This document shows, piece by piece, positions 21,527 to 30,256 of a stretch of 41,361 nt of DNA; the first letter of the stretch is position 1; the number at the start of each line of letters is the position of its first letter. Position numbers and translations under genes: made by a program. Below the pieces are notes generated by a model. That model had not been told where the DNA came from. It did no database searches and saw only the letters and a program-made list of their open reading frames with translations. The stretch lies in contig METM01000004.1 of assembly GCA_001772335.1 (NCBI GenBank), forward strand, positions 1 to 41,361. The letters are read 5' to 3'. This DNA is from a candidate division WOR-1 bacterium RIFCSPHIGHO2_01_FULL_53_15 (lineage in GTDB: Bacteria; Margulisbacteria; WOR-1; O2-12-FULL-45-9; XYB2-FULL-48-7).

Positions 21527-22756
21527 CTATAGCTGGATGATGTCTTTGCCGGCGTTCTCGAGGGCGAGGAAGAGAAGAAGATAATTCCTTAGCTTGCGGG
21601 TGATCAGGAACTTTTCCCGGACATGTTCCCGCCCGTATTCTCCCAGCTTTTTCGCGGCTTGAGGATTATTGATCAGATAACGGATCTGATAGGCGGCTCC
21701 TTCGATCGAATGGACCAGCAGCCCGGTGAAATTATGAATAACCTGCAGAGTTATCCCTCCGACCGCCGAAGCCACTACCGGTTTGGCTTTCCATAATGCC
21801 TCGGTCACGGTCAGGCCAAAGCCTTCCCGCAAAGACTTTTGCAGCACCACCGTCGAGGCTCTTTGCAGGGCATTGATCTCCAGATCGGCAAAATCCGGCA
21901 GCAGCAGGACATGGATATCTTTGTCGTTGCCGGCGGCTTCCTGGACCTCTTTCAAGACCTGGCCGCCTTCGGGGTCGTCGCTCGCCCCGCCGCCGGCCAG
22001 GACCAGCTGGCAGTCAATGTGCTTCTTTACCAATTTATATGTTTCGATCACGCCCAGCGGGTCTTTCAGATAATCGAACCTGGAGACCTGGGTGATGATC
22101 GGACGTGACCGGTCGAGTTTGTATTTTTGTAAAACGGCGTTTATCTCATGCGCCGACAGTTCGCGGTTTTTCTCGGCTAAGGGATCGATCGCCGGATAAA
22201 TAAAGTACTGGGGGATCGGCAGCCCTTTGGCGAACCAGGGAGTGGAAAAGATCGAGGCGTCATACTTTTCCACGAATCCTTTCAGGAAATTCCAAACATC
22301 CGGCTGGGGATGAGAGGTGTCGATGTGACAGCGCCAGACCCATTTGGCTTTTGAATTTTCTTTGGCCGCGATAAGCCCGGCCGGTTGCGGGTCGTGAATA
22401 ATAACAACGTCGTCATCGAAACTCATATCGGCGAGGTTGGCCTTATTGGTTTCATTATAAATATTGAGCATCTGTTCGGTGATATCGGTTTTACTGCCAT
22501 GGAGGGCATTATGAAAAGCCTTGGTCACCCCGAAGAATTCCCCGCTGCCTTTGATCGCTTCCCATTTTGTCTTGATGCCAAGCTCGTTAAAAAGCGGGAC
22601 GACCCGCGTTAGTATCTCCGCCACTCCGCCGCCGACCGATGTCGCGTTGACCATCCGGAGGCGCCGCCCCCTGACTTTTTCGGCCAGGAGCATCAGTTCG
22701 TCAAAATTCTGCGGCCTGATTATCTTGGCGTATTCTTCTATCTTGCTTTTAGCCAT
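21527..22756 (-). CDS. treT: Trehalose synthase, glycosyltransferase family 4 (TreT type)
   Basis: This 409-residue GT4 retaining glycosyltransferase of the TreT group makes trehalose from NDP-glucose and glucose. Signs are NATSVGGGVAEILTRVVPLFNELGIKTKWE near the N-terminus, HDPQPAGLI, WRCHIDTSHP, the nucleotide-site QVSRFDYLKDPLGVIE and SLREGFGLTVTEALWK, and VGGITLQVIHNFTGLL. It is the last gene of a leftward trehalose cluster, overlapping the DUF5752 gene by 19 nt. With otsA and otsB upstream, the cell has two routes to trehalose. TreT can run in reverse in some organisms, so it may also recycle trehalose. Confidence 0.9.
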   Translation of the reverse strand: MAKSKIEEYAKIIRPQNFDELMLLAEKVRGRRLRMVNATSVGGGVAEILTRVVPLFNELGIKTKWEAIKGSGEFFGVTKAFHNALHGSKTDITEQMLNIYNETNKANLADMSFDDDVVIIHDPQPAGLIAAKENSKAKWVWRCHIDTSHPQPDVWNFLKGFVEKYDASIFSTPWFAKGLPIPQYFIYPAIDPLAEKNRELSAHEINAVLQKYKLDRSRPIITQVSRFDYLKDPLGVIETYKLVKKHIDCQLVLAGGGASDDPEGGQVLKEVQEAAGNDKDIHVLLLPDFADLEINALQRASTVVLQKSLREGFGLTVTEALWKAKPVVASAVGGITLQVIHNFTGLLVHSIEGAAYQIRYLINNPQAAKKLGEYGREHVREKFLITRKLRNYLLLFLALENAGKDIIQL

Positions 22757-23427
22757 TTTAGTATCCGGCCCATGATCGTGTCCTTATTCCCGCAGATCAG
22801 GCCGATCATCTGGTCGCGGAGCTGGTCCATCGTATATAAATAGGGGTCGAGCGCTTCGATCTGCCGGGCCAGCCTCTCGTCACCGAAGTTGAATTTGATC
22901 CAGTCGGAAAAATCGTTGGATTTGCGGCCAAGCCTCAGGCGGGCCTCAAAAAAGTGGAAGAAAAGCGAACGCAGGCCGACCCGGTGAAGCATGCCGCAAA
23001 ATTCTTCGAGATCCCAGGCGGCGTACCTGGTCTTCTGGATAATACCTACGTTTTTGCAAAAATAGAACTTATGTCTGGCTTTGAGCCGGCCGCTGTCAGG
23101 GTTGGCCTGCAGATAGTTGTCGACGATCTCGGCGATCCGGGCGCGCAGGGATTTGATCTCCGTATAATCTTTGATATTGATATTGGCAAGTTTTTCGGCC
23201 AGGACGTTTTCATTCAATTCGTCGCCGACCCAGTGGGCGAAATCGTTGGTGTAAAGCCCCGGCGCGAACTGATACTCGCGGAAAGCGTGATGAACGTGGT
23301 AAAAGATCGAAGAATCTTCGATCTCCTTCAAGATCGCCAGAAATTCGTTCAGATCGGCGGCTTTGCGCCCGGTGATCGCGACCAGCTGCGACGAGGTATG
23401 AAATTCAAAAGGCGTTTTGGCGATCAT
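22738..23427 (-). CDS. DUF5752 family protein
   Basis: This 229-residue, mostly helical protein begins PFEFHTSSQLVAITGRKAADLNEFLAILKEIEDSSIFYHVHHAFREYQF. This pattern fits the DUF5752 family, often found beside trehalose or sugar-nucleotide genes. There is no signal peptide or membrane segment and no recognisable catalytic motif. It starts 9 nt after the cytochrome gene and overlaps treT by 19 nt. Its position suggests an accessory or regulatory role in trehalose metabolism, but no function has been shown. Confidence 0.75.
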   Translation of the reverse strand: MIAKTPFEFHTSSQLVAITGRKAADLNEFLAILKEIEDSSIFYHVHHAFREYQFAPGLYTNDFAHWVGDELNENVLAEKLANINIKDYTEIKSLRARIAEIVDNYLQANPDSGRLKARHKFYFCKNVGIIQKTRYAAWDLEEFCGMLHRVGLRSLFFHFFEARLRLGRKSNDFSDWIKFNFGDERLARQIEALDPYLYTMDQLRDQMIGLICGNKDTIMGRILKWLKAR

Positions 23428-23436
23428 TTTAACCAG

Positions 23437-23820
23437 CTATTTTTTGAGCTTTGCTTTCAGACCATCAACTTCCCGCTCAAGTTCCTTGATCTGTTTGACC
23501 ATGGCGGGGATATCGGGCAGGTCGGTCTTGTCCTGGGGAAAAGTCACCGCGACGATTTCCTCAAAGTTGGTAAAGCGGTCTTTGTCGGAATCCAGGCCGA
23601 CTATCTTTGCGAAGTCGTGCCCAGCCTTTTTAAAGTCCTGGGCGAACAAACTTTGTTCCTTCATTTTGCCTTTGACCGGATGACAGATGGCACAGTCGGC
23701 CAACTTTGTCCCGGCGGCCTCGAGATAATTCTTTTTGAAGGCCTCAAGATATTTGGGCAGGGCGAAAAGGGTGGGGCTGAAAAGAACAATTATCAAGCCG
23801 GCCGCGAATAAAACACGCAT
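23437..23820 (-). CDS. Exported monohaem cytochrome-c-like protein with EF-hand-like loop
   Basis: This 127-residue protein has a signal peptide (about 1-20), a single haem-c motif CAICH (C43, C46, H47), a calcium-type loop LDSDKDRFTNFEE (D77, D79, D81) and a C-terminal coiled coil of about 25 residues (IKELEREVDGLKAKLKK). It is preceded by a strong ribosome site (GGAGGGAG). Haem attachment would place it in the periplasm. Its position between otsB and DUF5752 in a trehalose cluster is unexpected. The axial ligand and redox partner are unknown. Confidence 0.8.
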   Translation of the reverse strand: MRVLFAAGLIIVLFSPTLFALPKYLEAFKKNYLEAAGTKLADCAICHPVKGKMKEQSLFAQDFKKAGHDFAKIVGLDSDKDRFTNFEEIVAVTFPQDKTDLPDIPAMVKQIKELEREVDGLKAKLKK

Positions 23821-23859
23821 TTGATCTCCCTCCTCACGATTTTTTCCGACAGGAATATC

Positions 23860-24582
23860 TTAGCACCGGCCGACAGAAAGATAAAGAAGGAAGCGATAAA
23901 CCGCGGCCACATCGCGCAGGCGTTTCGCCGCCAGGGTCTTGCCTCCCGGCCCGACTTTCAAGGCCAGGCCTTTGCCCTTTAAGGCCCGAAAAGCGTCTTC
24001 GTCCGTGCGATCGTCCCCGATATAAACCGGGAAATAATCTTTTTGCCCCGGTCGGCCGATCAACCAGTTCACAGCTTTTCCCTTGTCCCAATCAACCGGC
24101 GGGCGCAGCTCAAAGACCTTTTTGCCATGGGTGAGCATTAGCCTGTCCTGCCAGGGCTTGACAGCCCGAAAGAAGGCTTTTTTGAAAGCCGGCAGACGCT
24201 TGCCCGCAAGGCAACGATAGTGCACGCTCAAGGTCAGGCCTTTGTCCTCAATAAATATCTGCCGATAAGACAAGCCATTCTTGAGCGCTCTCTTGATCTT
24301 TTTCAGCAGGAGCGAGAACCGCTTGGCCGCCGGATGGATCCAATACTTACCGCCGGCCTCGATCTCAAAGCCGTGATTACCGACATAAATAATATTTTTA
24401 ATGCCGACTAGTCTTTTTATGTCCGACAATTTCCTGCCGGATATAATAGCCAGCTTATTTCCCGGCCGGCCGGCAAGTTGCCGCAGGAAATATCTTCTTT
24501 TTGGGGAAAGCACAGCCAGTTTTGGATGTTTTCTGATCGGGGTCAGCGTTCCGTCGTAATCCAGCATCAGGAGGCGCTTCAC
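23860..24582 (-). CDS. otsB: Trehalose-6-phosphate phosphatase
   Basis: This is a 240-residue HAD-superfamily phosphatase. The nucleophile motif MLDYDGTLTP has D8 and D10, ISGRKLSDIK is typical of the OtsB cap/core boundary, and YVGNHGFEI and YIGDDRTDEDAF are further family motifs. It removes phosphate from trehalose-6-phosphate made by the adjacent OtsA. It overlaps otsA by 4 nt (ATGA). A possible -10 for the downstream cytochrome gene lies over its stop codon. Confidence 0.93.
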   Translation of the reverse strand: MKRLLMLDYDGTLTPIRKHPKLAVLSPKRRYFLRQLAGRPGNKLAIISGRKLSDIKRLVGIKNIIYVGNHGFEIEAGGKYWIHPAAKRFSLLLKKIKRALKNGLSYRQIFIEDKGLTLSVHYRCLAGKRLPAFKKAFFRAVKPWQDRLMLTHGKKVFELRPPVDWDKGKAVNWLIGRPGQKDYFPVYIGDDRTDEDAFRALKGKGLALKVGPGGKTLAAKRLRDVAAVYRFLLYLSVGRC

Positions 24583-26813
24583 GTTTTTTGCAGGCTGGTC
24601 AGGTTGTTGATTATCTTGGCCGCCCAGCGGTAGACATTGTTTTCCGAGACCTGACGGCGCAGATTTTCCATCCTTTTTGTTATTTCCTCAGGCGGCATGG
24701 CGCAGGCGAATTTTATGGCGTCGGCGAATTCCTCGATGGAGTAGGGATTGATCTGAACCGCGTCAGTCAGTTCTCTCGCCGCGCCGGTGAATTTGCTAAG
24801 GACCAGGACGCCGGAATTATCGCTCTTTGCGGCGACGTATTCTTTGGCCACCAGGTTCATGCCGTCATGCAGGGAGCTGACGACGCAGATATCACCGGCC
24901 CGGTAGAATGGCCTGATCTCCTCGGGCGTAAAATATCTTTTCAGGTAAATGATCGGCTGCCAGGCCCCGTCGGAATATTTTTTGTTCTTTTTCTCGACCA
25001 GCTGTTCGACCTCGTCCAGCAGTTCGCTGTAGCGTTTGATCCGGGTCCGGCTCGGCGCGGCCAGCTGCAAAAAGACGAATTTCTTTTGGTACTCCGGGTA
25101 TTTCTCCAGGAACCGGTCGACGGCCAGGATACGCTCGACGAGGCCTTTGGTATAATCGATCCGGTCGACGCCTACGGCGACGATCATATTTTCAAGCCCG
25201 AATTCTCTTTTTATTTTTTCAACCTGCGCGTCCGCGCGGCCCGGCGCCGGCTCGCCGGCGAGCCCGGCGATGCTGATCGGGAAGGGCCGCACCAGCGTCT
25301 CCTTGGTCGATCTCACGATACTGTTCTTTTCATTATCCACCCGGCATTCCAGCAGGCGGTTGGCCGTCTCCAGGAAATTATTGCAATGATACTGGACATG
25401 GAAGCCGATCAGGTCGCAGCCCAGCATGCCGTCGAGTATCTCGGCCTGATACGGGCAGGTGGAAAAGACCTCCGTGTTCGGCCATGGGATGTGCCAGAAG
25501 AGAGCGACGGTGGCGTCCGGTCTTTTTTCTTTGATCATTTTGCCCAGCAGGGTGAAGTGATAATCCTGGATGAAGACGAAGGCGTTCCTGGCCGGCAACT
25601 CTTCGATAATGCTGTCGGCGAATTTTTGATTGACCGCCTTGTACATTTGCCAGTCGGCTTCCCGGAAGATCGGGCGAGTGAAGGTGATGTGGCAGAGCGG
25701 CCACAGCCCTTCATTGGCGAAACCTAAGTAAAACCCGTTCTCTTCTTCTGGGGTGAGCCAGACCCGCTTTAGGATGTAGCGGTTGTCTTCCGGCGGCACG
25801 CCGAGCTTGTCCTTGGAGTTGACGAATTGCCGGTCGGCGTTGCCGCTGCCGTGCGCCACCCAGGTGCCGCCGCAGGCGCGCATGATCGGGTCGATCGCCG
25901 CCACCAGGCCGCTGGCGGGCCGGACGCATTTTACCTGGCCGGTCTTTTCGTCAAGCACATGCATGAACGGTTCGCGGTTCGAGACGATGACCATTGAGCT
26001 GTCGCCGAGCTTGGCCCGCACCAGGTCTTTCAGTTTTTCTTCGGTCCAGATATCTTCCTTCTCCAGCCGGGCTGAAGCATCCTCGGACATTGTCTTTCTG
26101 GCCACCCTCAACTTGAGGGCGACATCCTCCACTTCACTGGCCAGCGCCCCCAGTTCGCCTTTTTCTTTCAGCCCGTGCATTTTGCTGGTCTCGCCTTTTT
26201 GGAAATGCTTGAACCAATCAGTCAGTCTTTGCACCGGAGCCGTGAACATCCGGCGCAGAATAAATACGGCGATCAGGAGCAGGGAGACTAAGAGGGAAGC
26301 AAGCGTGATTATAATGTTACGCCAAAAATCCATCGACCGCGCGAAAACGTACGATGTGTCATAGATCATCTCGACCATACCGAGAATTTTGCCGCGGTCG
26401 TCAATGACCGGCAGGATATGGCTATAAACGTATAGCTTTTTGAATTTGCTGAGTTTGTCCCGGGCGGACCTGGTTTTAAGCACGTCTTGGTAATAGGTCT
26501 TCTCTTCGTCTTTCCAGTCCTTGAACCTCTCCGTGATCGCGATCAGGTTACCGTCTTTGTCATAAAGCGCCGCCCCCTGGATATTCTTTTTATTCTGGAA
26601 TTTCCTGACCAGGCGTTCCGCTCCGGGGATATCATTGTTCGAAAGCACGTACCCAGCCGAGAGTTCCACGACTTCCGCGACGGTGGCCGCTTTTCTTTTG
26701 AGGTCGTCCATCAATTTTTCTTCTTCCAATCTCACCTGGACGACCGCGAAGATAATGATGACCAGCGATGTGATCATGATCAACGGCAGGGCAAAAGTTA
26801 ATATTCTTTTCAT
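24579..26813 (-). CDS. otsA: Membrane sensor-HAMP-trehalose-6-phosphate synthase fusion
   Basis: This protein has 744 residues, against about 470 for a plain OtsA. The N-terminus has TM1 (about 5-27), an extracytoplasmic sensor of about 140 residues, TM2 (about 168-190), and a HAMP-like region (about 190-245) with a following coiled segment. The GT20 synthase starts near 275 with VIVSNREPF and continues with WVAHGSG, QDYHFTLLG, FWHIPWPNTEVF, VGVDRIDYTKGLVERI and SSLHDGMNLVAKEYVA, all intact. It makes trehalose-6-phosphate from UDP-glucose and glucose-6-phosphate. The fusion suggests that synthesis is gated directly by an outside signal such as osmotic change. It is the first gene of the cluster. 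Confidence 0.92.
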   Translation of the reverse strand: MKRILTFALPLIMITSLVIIIFAVVQVRLEEEKLMDDLKRKAATVAEVVELSAGYVLSNNDIPGAERLVRKFQNKKNIQGAALYDKDGNLIAITERFKDWKDEEKTYYQDVLKTRSARDKLSKFKKLYVYSHILPVIDDRGKILGMVEMIYDTSYVFARSMDFWRNIIITLASLLVSLLLIAVFILRRMFTAPVQRLTDWFKHFQKGETSKMHGLKEKGELGALASEVEDVALKLRVARKTMSEDASARLEKEDIWTEEKLKDLVRAKLGDSSMVIVSNREPFMHVLDEKTGQVKCVRPASGLVAAIDPIMRACGGTWVAHGSGNADRQFVNSKDKLGVPPEDNRYILKRVWLTPEEENGFYLGFANEGLWPLCHITFTRPIFREADWQMYKAVNQKFADSIIEELPARNAFVFIQDYHFTLLGKMIKEKRPDATVALFWHIPWPNTEVFSTCPYQAEILDGMLGCDLIGFHVQYHCNNFLETANRLLECRVDNEKNSIVRSTKETLVRPFPISIAGLAGEPAPGRADAQVEKIKREFGLENMIVAVGVDRIDYTKGLVERILAVDRFLEKYPEYQKKFVFLQLAAPSRTRIKRYSELLDEVEQLVEKKNKKYSDGAWQPIIYLKRYFTPEEIRPFYRAGDICVVSSLHDGMNLVAKEYVAAKSDNSGVLVLSKFTGAARELTDAVQINPYSIEEFADAIKFACAMPPEEITKRMENLRRQVSENNVYRWAAKIINNLTSLQKT

Positions 26814-26825
26814 TTTGTCGTTAAA

Positions 26826-26831
26826 ATTATA
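26826..26831 (-). promoter_or_regulatory. -10 box of the trehalose cluster
   Basis: TATAAT is read on the minus strand, 12 nt before the otsA ATG at 26813. No good -35 is seen. It is arranged back-to-back with the exchanger promoter at 26839-26867. Confidence 0.5.
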
Positions 26832-26838
26832 GCATGGC

Positions 26839-26867
26839 TTGCCGCGGCGTGCCGTAAGCGTTATAAT
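26839..26867 (+). promoter_or_regulatory. Promoter of the cation exchanger gene
   Basis: TTGCCG (26839-26844), a 17-nt spacer and TATAAT (26862-26867) stand 8 nt before the ATG at 26876. This predicts a leaderless or nearly leaderless transcript. Confidence 0.65.
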
Positions 26868-26875
26868 TCTGGAAA

Positions 26876-27886
26876 ATGCTGACCATCTGGTTAAATTTTA
26901 TTGTCTGCGCGCTGGTCATCCTCTACGCCGGCTCGCGGCTTTCGCAATACGGCGACATTATCGCCGAAAAGACCGGCCTGGGCCGCGCCTGGATCGGCGT
27001 GGTTCTTCTGGCATCGATCACTTCTCTGCCGGAGCTGGCTAACAATATAAGTTCGATCGTTTATGTCAACTCCCCCGACCTTGCCCTGGGTGACCTGTTC
27101 GGCTCGTGCCTTTTCAATATTTTGATCCTGGCTTTTCTCGATCTGATCTACGGGCCAGGGCCGATCCTGCGCGGGGCTGACCAGGGGCACATTCTCTCGG
27201 CTGGCTTGAGCATGATCCTGCTGGGGACGGCGGCGATCGGCATCGCGGTCAGCTCCCGATTAGTGATGCCCTCGATCTTTAACGTGGGCGCTTTTTCCCT
27301 GCTTATCGCGGCCATTTATCTGATCGGGCAAAGAATGATCTTCCGGTTCGAGAAGAGGAAACAGGCCGAATTCTTGAAAGAGAGAACGCTCAAATATGAA
27401 AAAGTTCCGTTCCGTGACGCTCTTCTAAGATTCACCCTTTTCGCGCTGGTCGTGGTCGCCGCCGGCTGGTGGCTGGCCGAGATCGGCGCCCAGATCTCGG
27501 CGGCGACCGCCTGGAGCAAGACCTTTGTCGGGAGCATCTTCCTGGCCGCCGCGACCTCACTGCCGGAGATCGTGGTCTCGGCCTTTGCTCTCCGCCTCGG
27601 CGCCATCGACATGGCGGTGGGGAATCTCTTCGGCAGCAACGTTTTTAATATTTTCATCATCTTTATCGACGATCTTTTCTATCGTCCCGGGGCGATCCTG
27701 GCCAGCGTCTCGCAAAACCACATCTACACCGCCCTGTTCGCCATCGTGCTGACGTGCATCGCGGTGGTCGGATTGATCTTCCGCTCGGAGAAAAAAGTTT
27801 TTCGGGGGCTGTCCTGGGATTCAATCGCCATCATCCTGGTTTATTTGATGAGCGTATATATTTTATTTCAGATCAACGGCTTATAA
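26876..27886 (+). CDS. CaCA-family sodium/calcium exchanger-like protein
   Basis: This 336-residue membrane protein has the two inverted alpha-repeats of the Ca2+/cation antiporter family: [15 protein letters not shown]...[14 protein letters not shown] in the first half and [14 protein letters not shown]...[14 protein letters not shown] in the second. About ten helices are expected. The acidic residue in each SLPE motif forms the ion site in known structures. It is followed by an ACR3-type transporter after 2 nt. The exported cation may be calcium or another ion. Confidence 0.92.
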   Translation: MLTIWLNFIVCALVILYAGSRLSQYGDIIAEKTGLGRAWIGVVLLASITSLPELANNISSIVYVNSPDLALGDLFGSCLFNILILAFLDLIYGPGPILRGADQGHILSAGLSMILLGTAAIGIAVSSRLVMPSIFNVGAFSLLIAAIYLIGQRMIFRFEKRKQAEFLKERTLKYEKVPFRDALLRFTLFALVVVAAGWWLAEIGAQISAATAWSKTFVGSIFLAAATSLPEIVVSAFALRLGAIDMAVGNLFGSNVFNIFIIFIDDLFYRPGAILASVSQNHIYTALFAIVLTCIAVVGLIFRSEKKVFRGLSWDSIAIILVYLMSVYILFQINGL

Positions 27887-27888
27887 AG

Positions 27889-28920
27889 ATGCATAAACGA
27901 TTATCCTTTATCAACCGGTTCCTGACGCTGTGGATCTTCCTGGCGATGGCCGGCGGTGTTTTGCTCGGCTATTTCTACCCCGGCGTCGAGGGCTTTATCA
28001 ATAAGTTCTCGGTCGGCGCCACCAATATCCCGATCGCCATCGGCCTGATCTTAATGATGTTTCCGCCGCTGGCCAAAGTGAAATACGAAGAGCTGAGGGA
28101 TGTTTTCCGCGACTGGAAAGTCCTCGGCCTCTCGCTGGTCCAGAACTGGATCGTCGGCCCTCTGCTGATGTTCTTGCTGGCGGTCATTTTTCTGCGCGGC
28201 TATCACGACTACATGATCGGCCTCATACTTATCGGCATCGCCCGCTGTATCGCCATGGTCATTGTCTGGGATAAGCTTGCCGAAGGCGACAACGAATACG
28301 CCGCCGGCCTGGTGGCTTTCAACAGCATTTTTCAGGTCCTCTTTTACAGCGCCTATGCCTGGTTTTTCATCACGGTCATGCCGTCATGGCTGGGTATGGA
28401 GGGGATGGCGGTCGATATCAGTATGGGGCAGATCGCGCAGAGCGTATTTATTTATCTGGGCATTCCGTTCCTGGCCGGCATTATGACCAGGGCCGGGTTG
28501 GTGAGGGTGAAGGGCCGGGCCTGGTATGACAGCAAGTTCATCCCGGCGATCAACCCGATCACCTTGATCTCCCTGCTTTTCACGATCATCGTCATGTTTA
28601 GCTTGAAAGGAAATTTGATTCTGCTCATTCCTCTCGACGTGCTGATCATCGCCGTCCCTCTGCTTTTCTATTTTGTCATCATGTTCTTGGTCAGCTTTCT
28701 CATGGGTCGGCTGATCGGCGCCAATTACGCCAAAACCGCGACGCTCTCCTTTACCGCCGCCAGCAACAATTTTGAGCTGGCCATCGCGGTGGCGGTTGCC
28801 GTCTTTGGGCTGAATTCGGGGATGGCTTTTGCCGCGGTGATCGGCCCGCTGGTTGAAGTGCCGGTCCTCATCTCGCTGGTCAATGTTTCGCTGTTTTTTA
28901 AGAAGCGATTCTTTGTTTAA
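27889..28920 (+). CDS. ACR3-type arsenite efflux transporter
   Basis: This is a 343-residue, about ten-helix member of the bile acid/arsenite/riboflavin transporter superfamily. The conserved ACR3 segment [35 protein letters not shown] contains the cysteine required for arsenite export, and [19 protein letters not shown] matches the late motif. The ATG at 27889 gives a normal ACR3 N-terminus and lies 2 nt after the exchanger's stop. No arsR or arsC is present, so arsenite as the substrate is a family-based inference. Confidence 0.88.
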   Translation: MHKRLSFINRFLTLWIFLAMAGGVLLGYFYPGVEGFINKFSVGATNIPIAIGLILMMFPPLAKVKYEELRDVFRDWKVLGLSLVQNWIVGPLLMFLLAVIFLRGYHDYMIGLILIGIARCIAMVIVWDKLAEGDNEYAAGLVAFNSIFQVLFYSAYAWFFITVMPSWLGMEGMAVDISMGQIAQSVFIYLGIPFLAGIMTRAGLVRVKGRAWYDSKFIPAINPITLISLLFTIIVMFSLKGNLILLIPLDVLIIAVPLLFYFVIMFLVSFLMGRLIGANYAKTATLSFTAASNNFELAIAVAVAVFGLNSGMAFAAVIGPLVEVPVLISLVNVSLFFKKRFFV

Positions 28921-28978
28921 TCTTTGTTCGTATTCTGCTTCAACAGTTGAATTTCTCTATATATTCTGATATTCTTAA

Positions 28979-29013
28979 TTTTGGATTTTGAAGTTTGATG
29001 TTTGAAGTTGGGA
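28979..29013. repeat. Heptamer tandem tract upstream of tRNA-Glu
   Basis: Five 7-nt units follow one another: TTTTGGA, TTTTGAA, GTTTGAT, GTTTGAA, GTTGGGA (consensus GTTTGAA). The tract lies 20 nt before tRNA-Glu, in the 112-bp gene-free stretch after the ACR3 gene. The rest of that stretch (28921-28978) is A+T-rich without recognisable sites. Confidence 0.75.
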
Positions 29014-29032
29014 TTTCTCGCGCAGCGAGCAT

Positions 29033-29104
29033 GGCCCCATTGTCTAACGGTTAGGACGCGGCCCTCTCAAGGCCGAGGCCGGGGTTCGATTCCCCGTGGG
29101 GCTA
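29033..29104 (+). tRNA. tRNA-Glu (CTC)
   Basis: The cloverleaf has acceptor GGCCCCA with TGGGGCT (G1-U72), D-stem GTCT/GGAC, anticodon stem CGGCC/GGCCG and T-arm CGGGG-TTCGATT-CCCCG. The anticodon CTC is at 29066-29068. No CCA is encoded (the sequence continues TTTTTT), unlike tRNA-Gln in this window, so a CCA-adding enzyme is required. Confidence 0.95.
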
Positions 29105-29110
29105 TTTTTT

Positions 29111-29365
29111 ATGAAATATTTTTTTGTCGGCGGTTTTATCCTCGCCTTCTTTTTGCACGCTTTAATTCCGGCATATGGTTCCCCCAACAAGCTCGAGCTC
29201 AAGGTTCCTTTTCTCTGCCAGGCGCCGTTTGGGGATTGGCGACAGCCGTGGCAGGACGCGTGCGAAGAAGCGGCGATCCATGATTGGACCGGCAGTAAGA
29301 AGACGATCACTCAAGGGCGGAAGGCGATGCTGGTTTTCCTCTATAAGCCATTTAATGCTCCCTGA
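29111..29365 (+). CDS. Exported C39-peptidase-like protein, probably truncated
   Basis: This 84-residue product has a signal peptide (about 1-20) and then the start of a peptidase C39-like domain: VPFLCQAPFGDWRQPWQDACEEAA, where the Cys of DACEEA is the expected nucleophile. Full-length relatives continue for more than 100 further residues with the catalytic His and Asp. Here the frame diverges after CEEAAI and ends inside the convergent epimerase gene (25-nt overlap). I read it as a gene remnant truncated at its 3' side. It begins 6 nt after tRNA-Glu. Confidence 0.6.
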   Translation: MKYFFVGGFILAFFLHALIPAYGSPNKLELKVPFLCQAPFGDWRQPWQDACEEAAIHDWTGSKKTITQGRKAMLVFLYKPFNAP

Positions 29366-30252
29366 ACTGTTCCTCGATCGTATTTCAGATTAAAAGCGCT
29401 TGCATTCACTGTCTTATAAACAAAGTGCCTCTTTCTGAAACAGAAGAGATCCCAGGGATGGAGCTTGTGGCCGGTCAGGTCGGCCAGCAGGATCACGAAC
29501 GGCAGGGAGATAGGGACCTGGAAAAAGACGGGGATCCTGAAATATCGGCAGGTTTGGCGGATAAACTGGCTGGCCGTGATCGCGGGGTTGCCGAGGACAA
29601 GCTCTTTTTCTTTGGTTTCATTCTCCAATAGATAATACGTGATCCTTGCGATATCCGCGGCGTGGATAAAGTGGAACTTCGCATCGACGGTAAAGAACCT
29701 GATCAGCCAGAGCCATTTCTTTGCCTCAATGATGCCGGTCGAAGCGTGGGAATAGGGGTGGAGTTTGTCGCCCCCCAGGACCCAGGTCGGGAAAAGGGTG
29801 ATCATCTTAGGATAGATCGGCAGTTCGGGCAGTTTTTTGTGCAACAGATACTTGCCACGCACATAATGGGTTCCCAGCGTCTCCGCTTCTGGCACCGGTC
29901 GATTATTTTCTCCGAGAATGCTGGCGGTCGAGAAATAGATGACTTTCTGGCAGCGGACAGGGTCGATCAGGTTGAACAATTCTAACGAATAATCGAGGTT
30001 GCCTTCATGGCCGGCCCAGTCGGCCGCCGCGTGAATGACGATGTCCATCTCTTTAATGATGTCAGCATATTTTGAGATATTCTTGAGGTCATCTTCGATC
30101 AAGTGAACATTATCGTATGATCCTGGGCTGAAGAGAAGCTTTGACGGGTCTCTCACTAAAAGATAGAGATCATAATCCGGGTTGGCAATGAGGAGATCGA
30201 AAAGGTAGTGGCCGACACAGCCGCCGATCCCGGTGACGAATATCTTCTTCAT
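29341..30252 (-). CDS. NAD-dependent epimerase/dehydratase (extended SDR)
   Basis: This is a 303-residue Rossmann-fold SDR enzyme. The NAD motif TGIGGCVG (GxxGxxG) is at 7-14, the active-site pair Y-x3-K appears in HYVRGKYLL near 130, and STAS precedes it. It acts on a nucleotide sugar or related substrate, but the exact reaction is unclear. It starts 4 nt after the upstream conserved protein and belongs to the gmhA transcript. Its 3' end overlaps the C39-like fragment. Confidence 0.85.
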   Translation of the reverse strand: MKKIFVTGIGGCVGHYLFDLLIANPDYDLYLLVRDPSKLLFSPGSYDNVHLIEDDLKNISKYADIIKEMDIVIHAAADWAGHEGNLDYSLELFNLIDPVRCQKVIYFSTASILGENNRPVPEAETLGTHYVRGKYLLHKKLPELPIYPKMITLFPTWVLGGDKLHPYSHASTGIIEAKKWLWLIRFFTVDAKFHFIHAADIARITYYLLENETKEKELVLGNPAITASQFIRQTCRYFRIPVFFQVPISLPFVILLADLTGHKLHPWDLFCFRKRHFVYKTVNASAFNLKYDRGTVQGALNGL

Positions 30253-30256
30253 CCGG

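Noticed and set aside
24455-24485. CCGGCCGGCCGG in otsB as another palindromic repeat copy
   Set aside because: Only the GCCGG core is shared with the hup copy. GCCGG is very frequent in this GC-rich DNA, and the flanks do not match.
24588-25727. 379-codon plus-strand frame opposite otsA
   Set aside because: It lies entirely opposite conserved GT20 motifs, and its composition and lack of recognisable domains mark it as a shadow frame.
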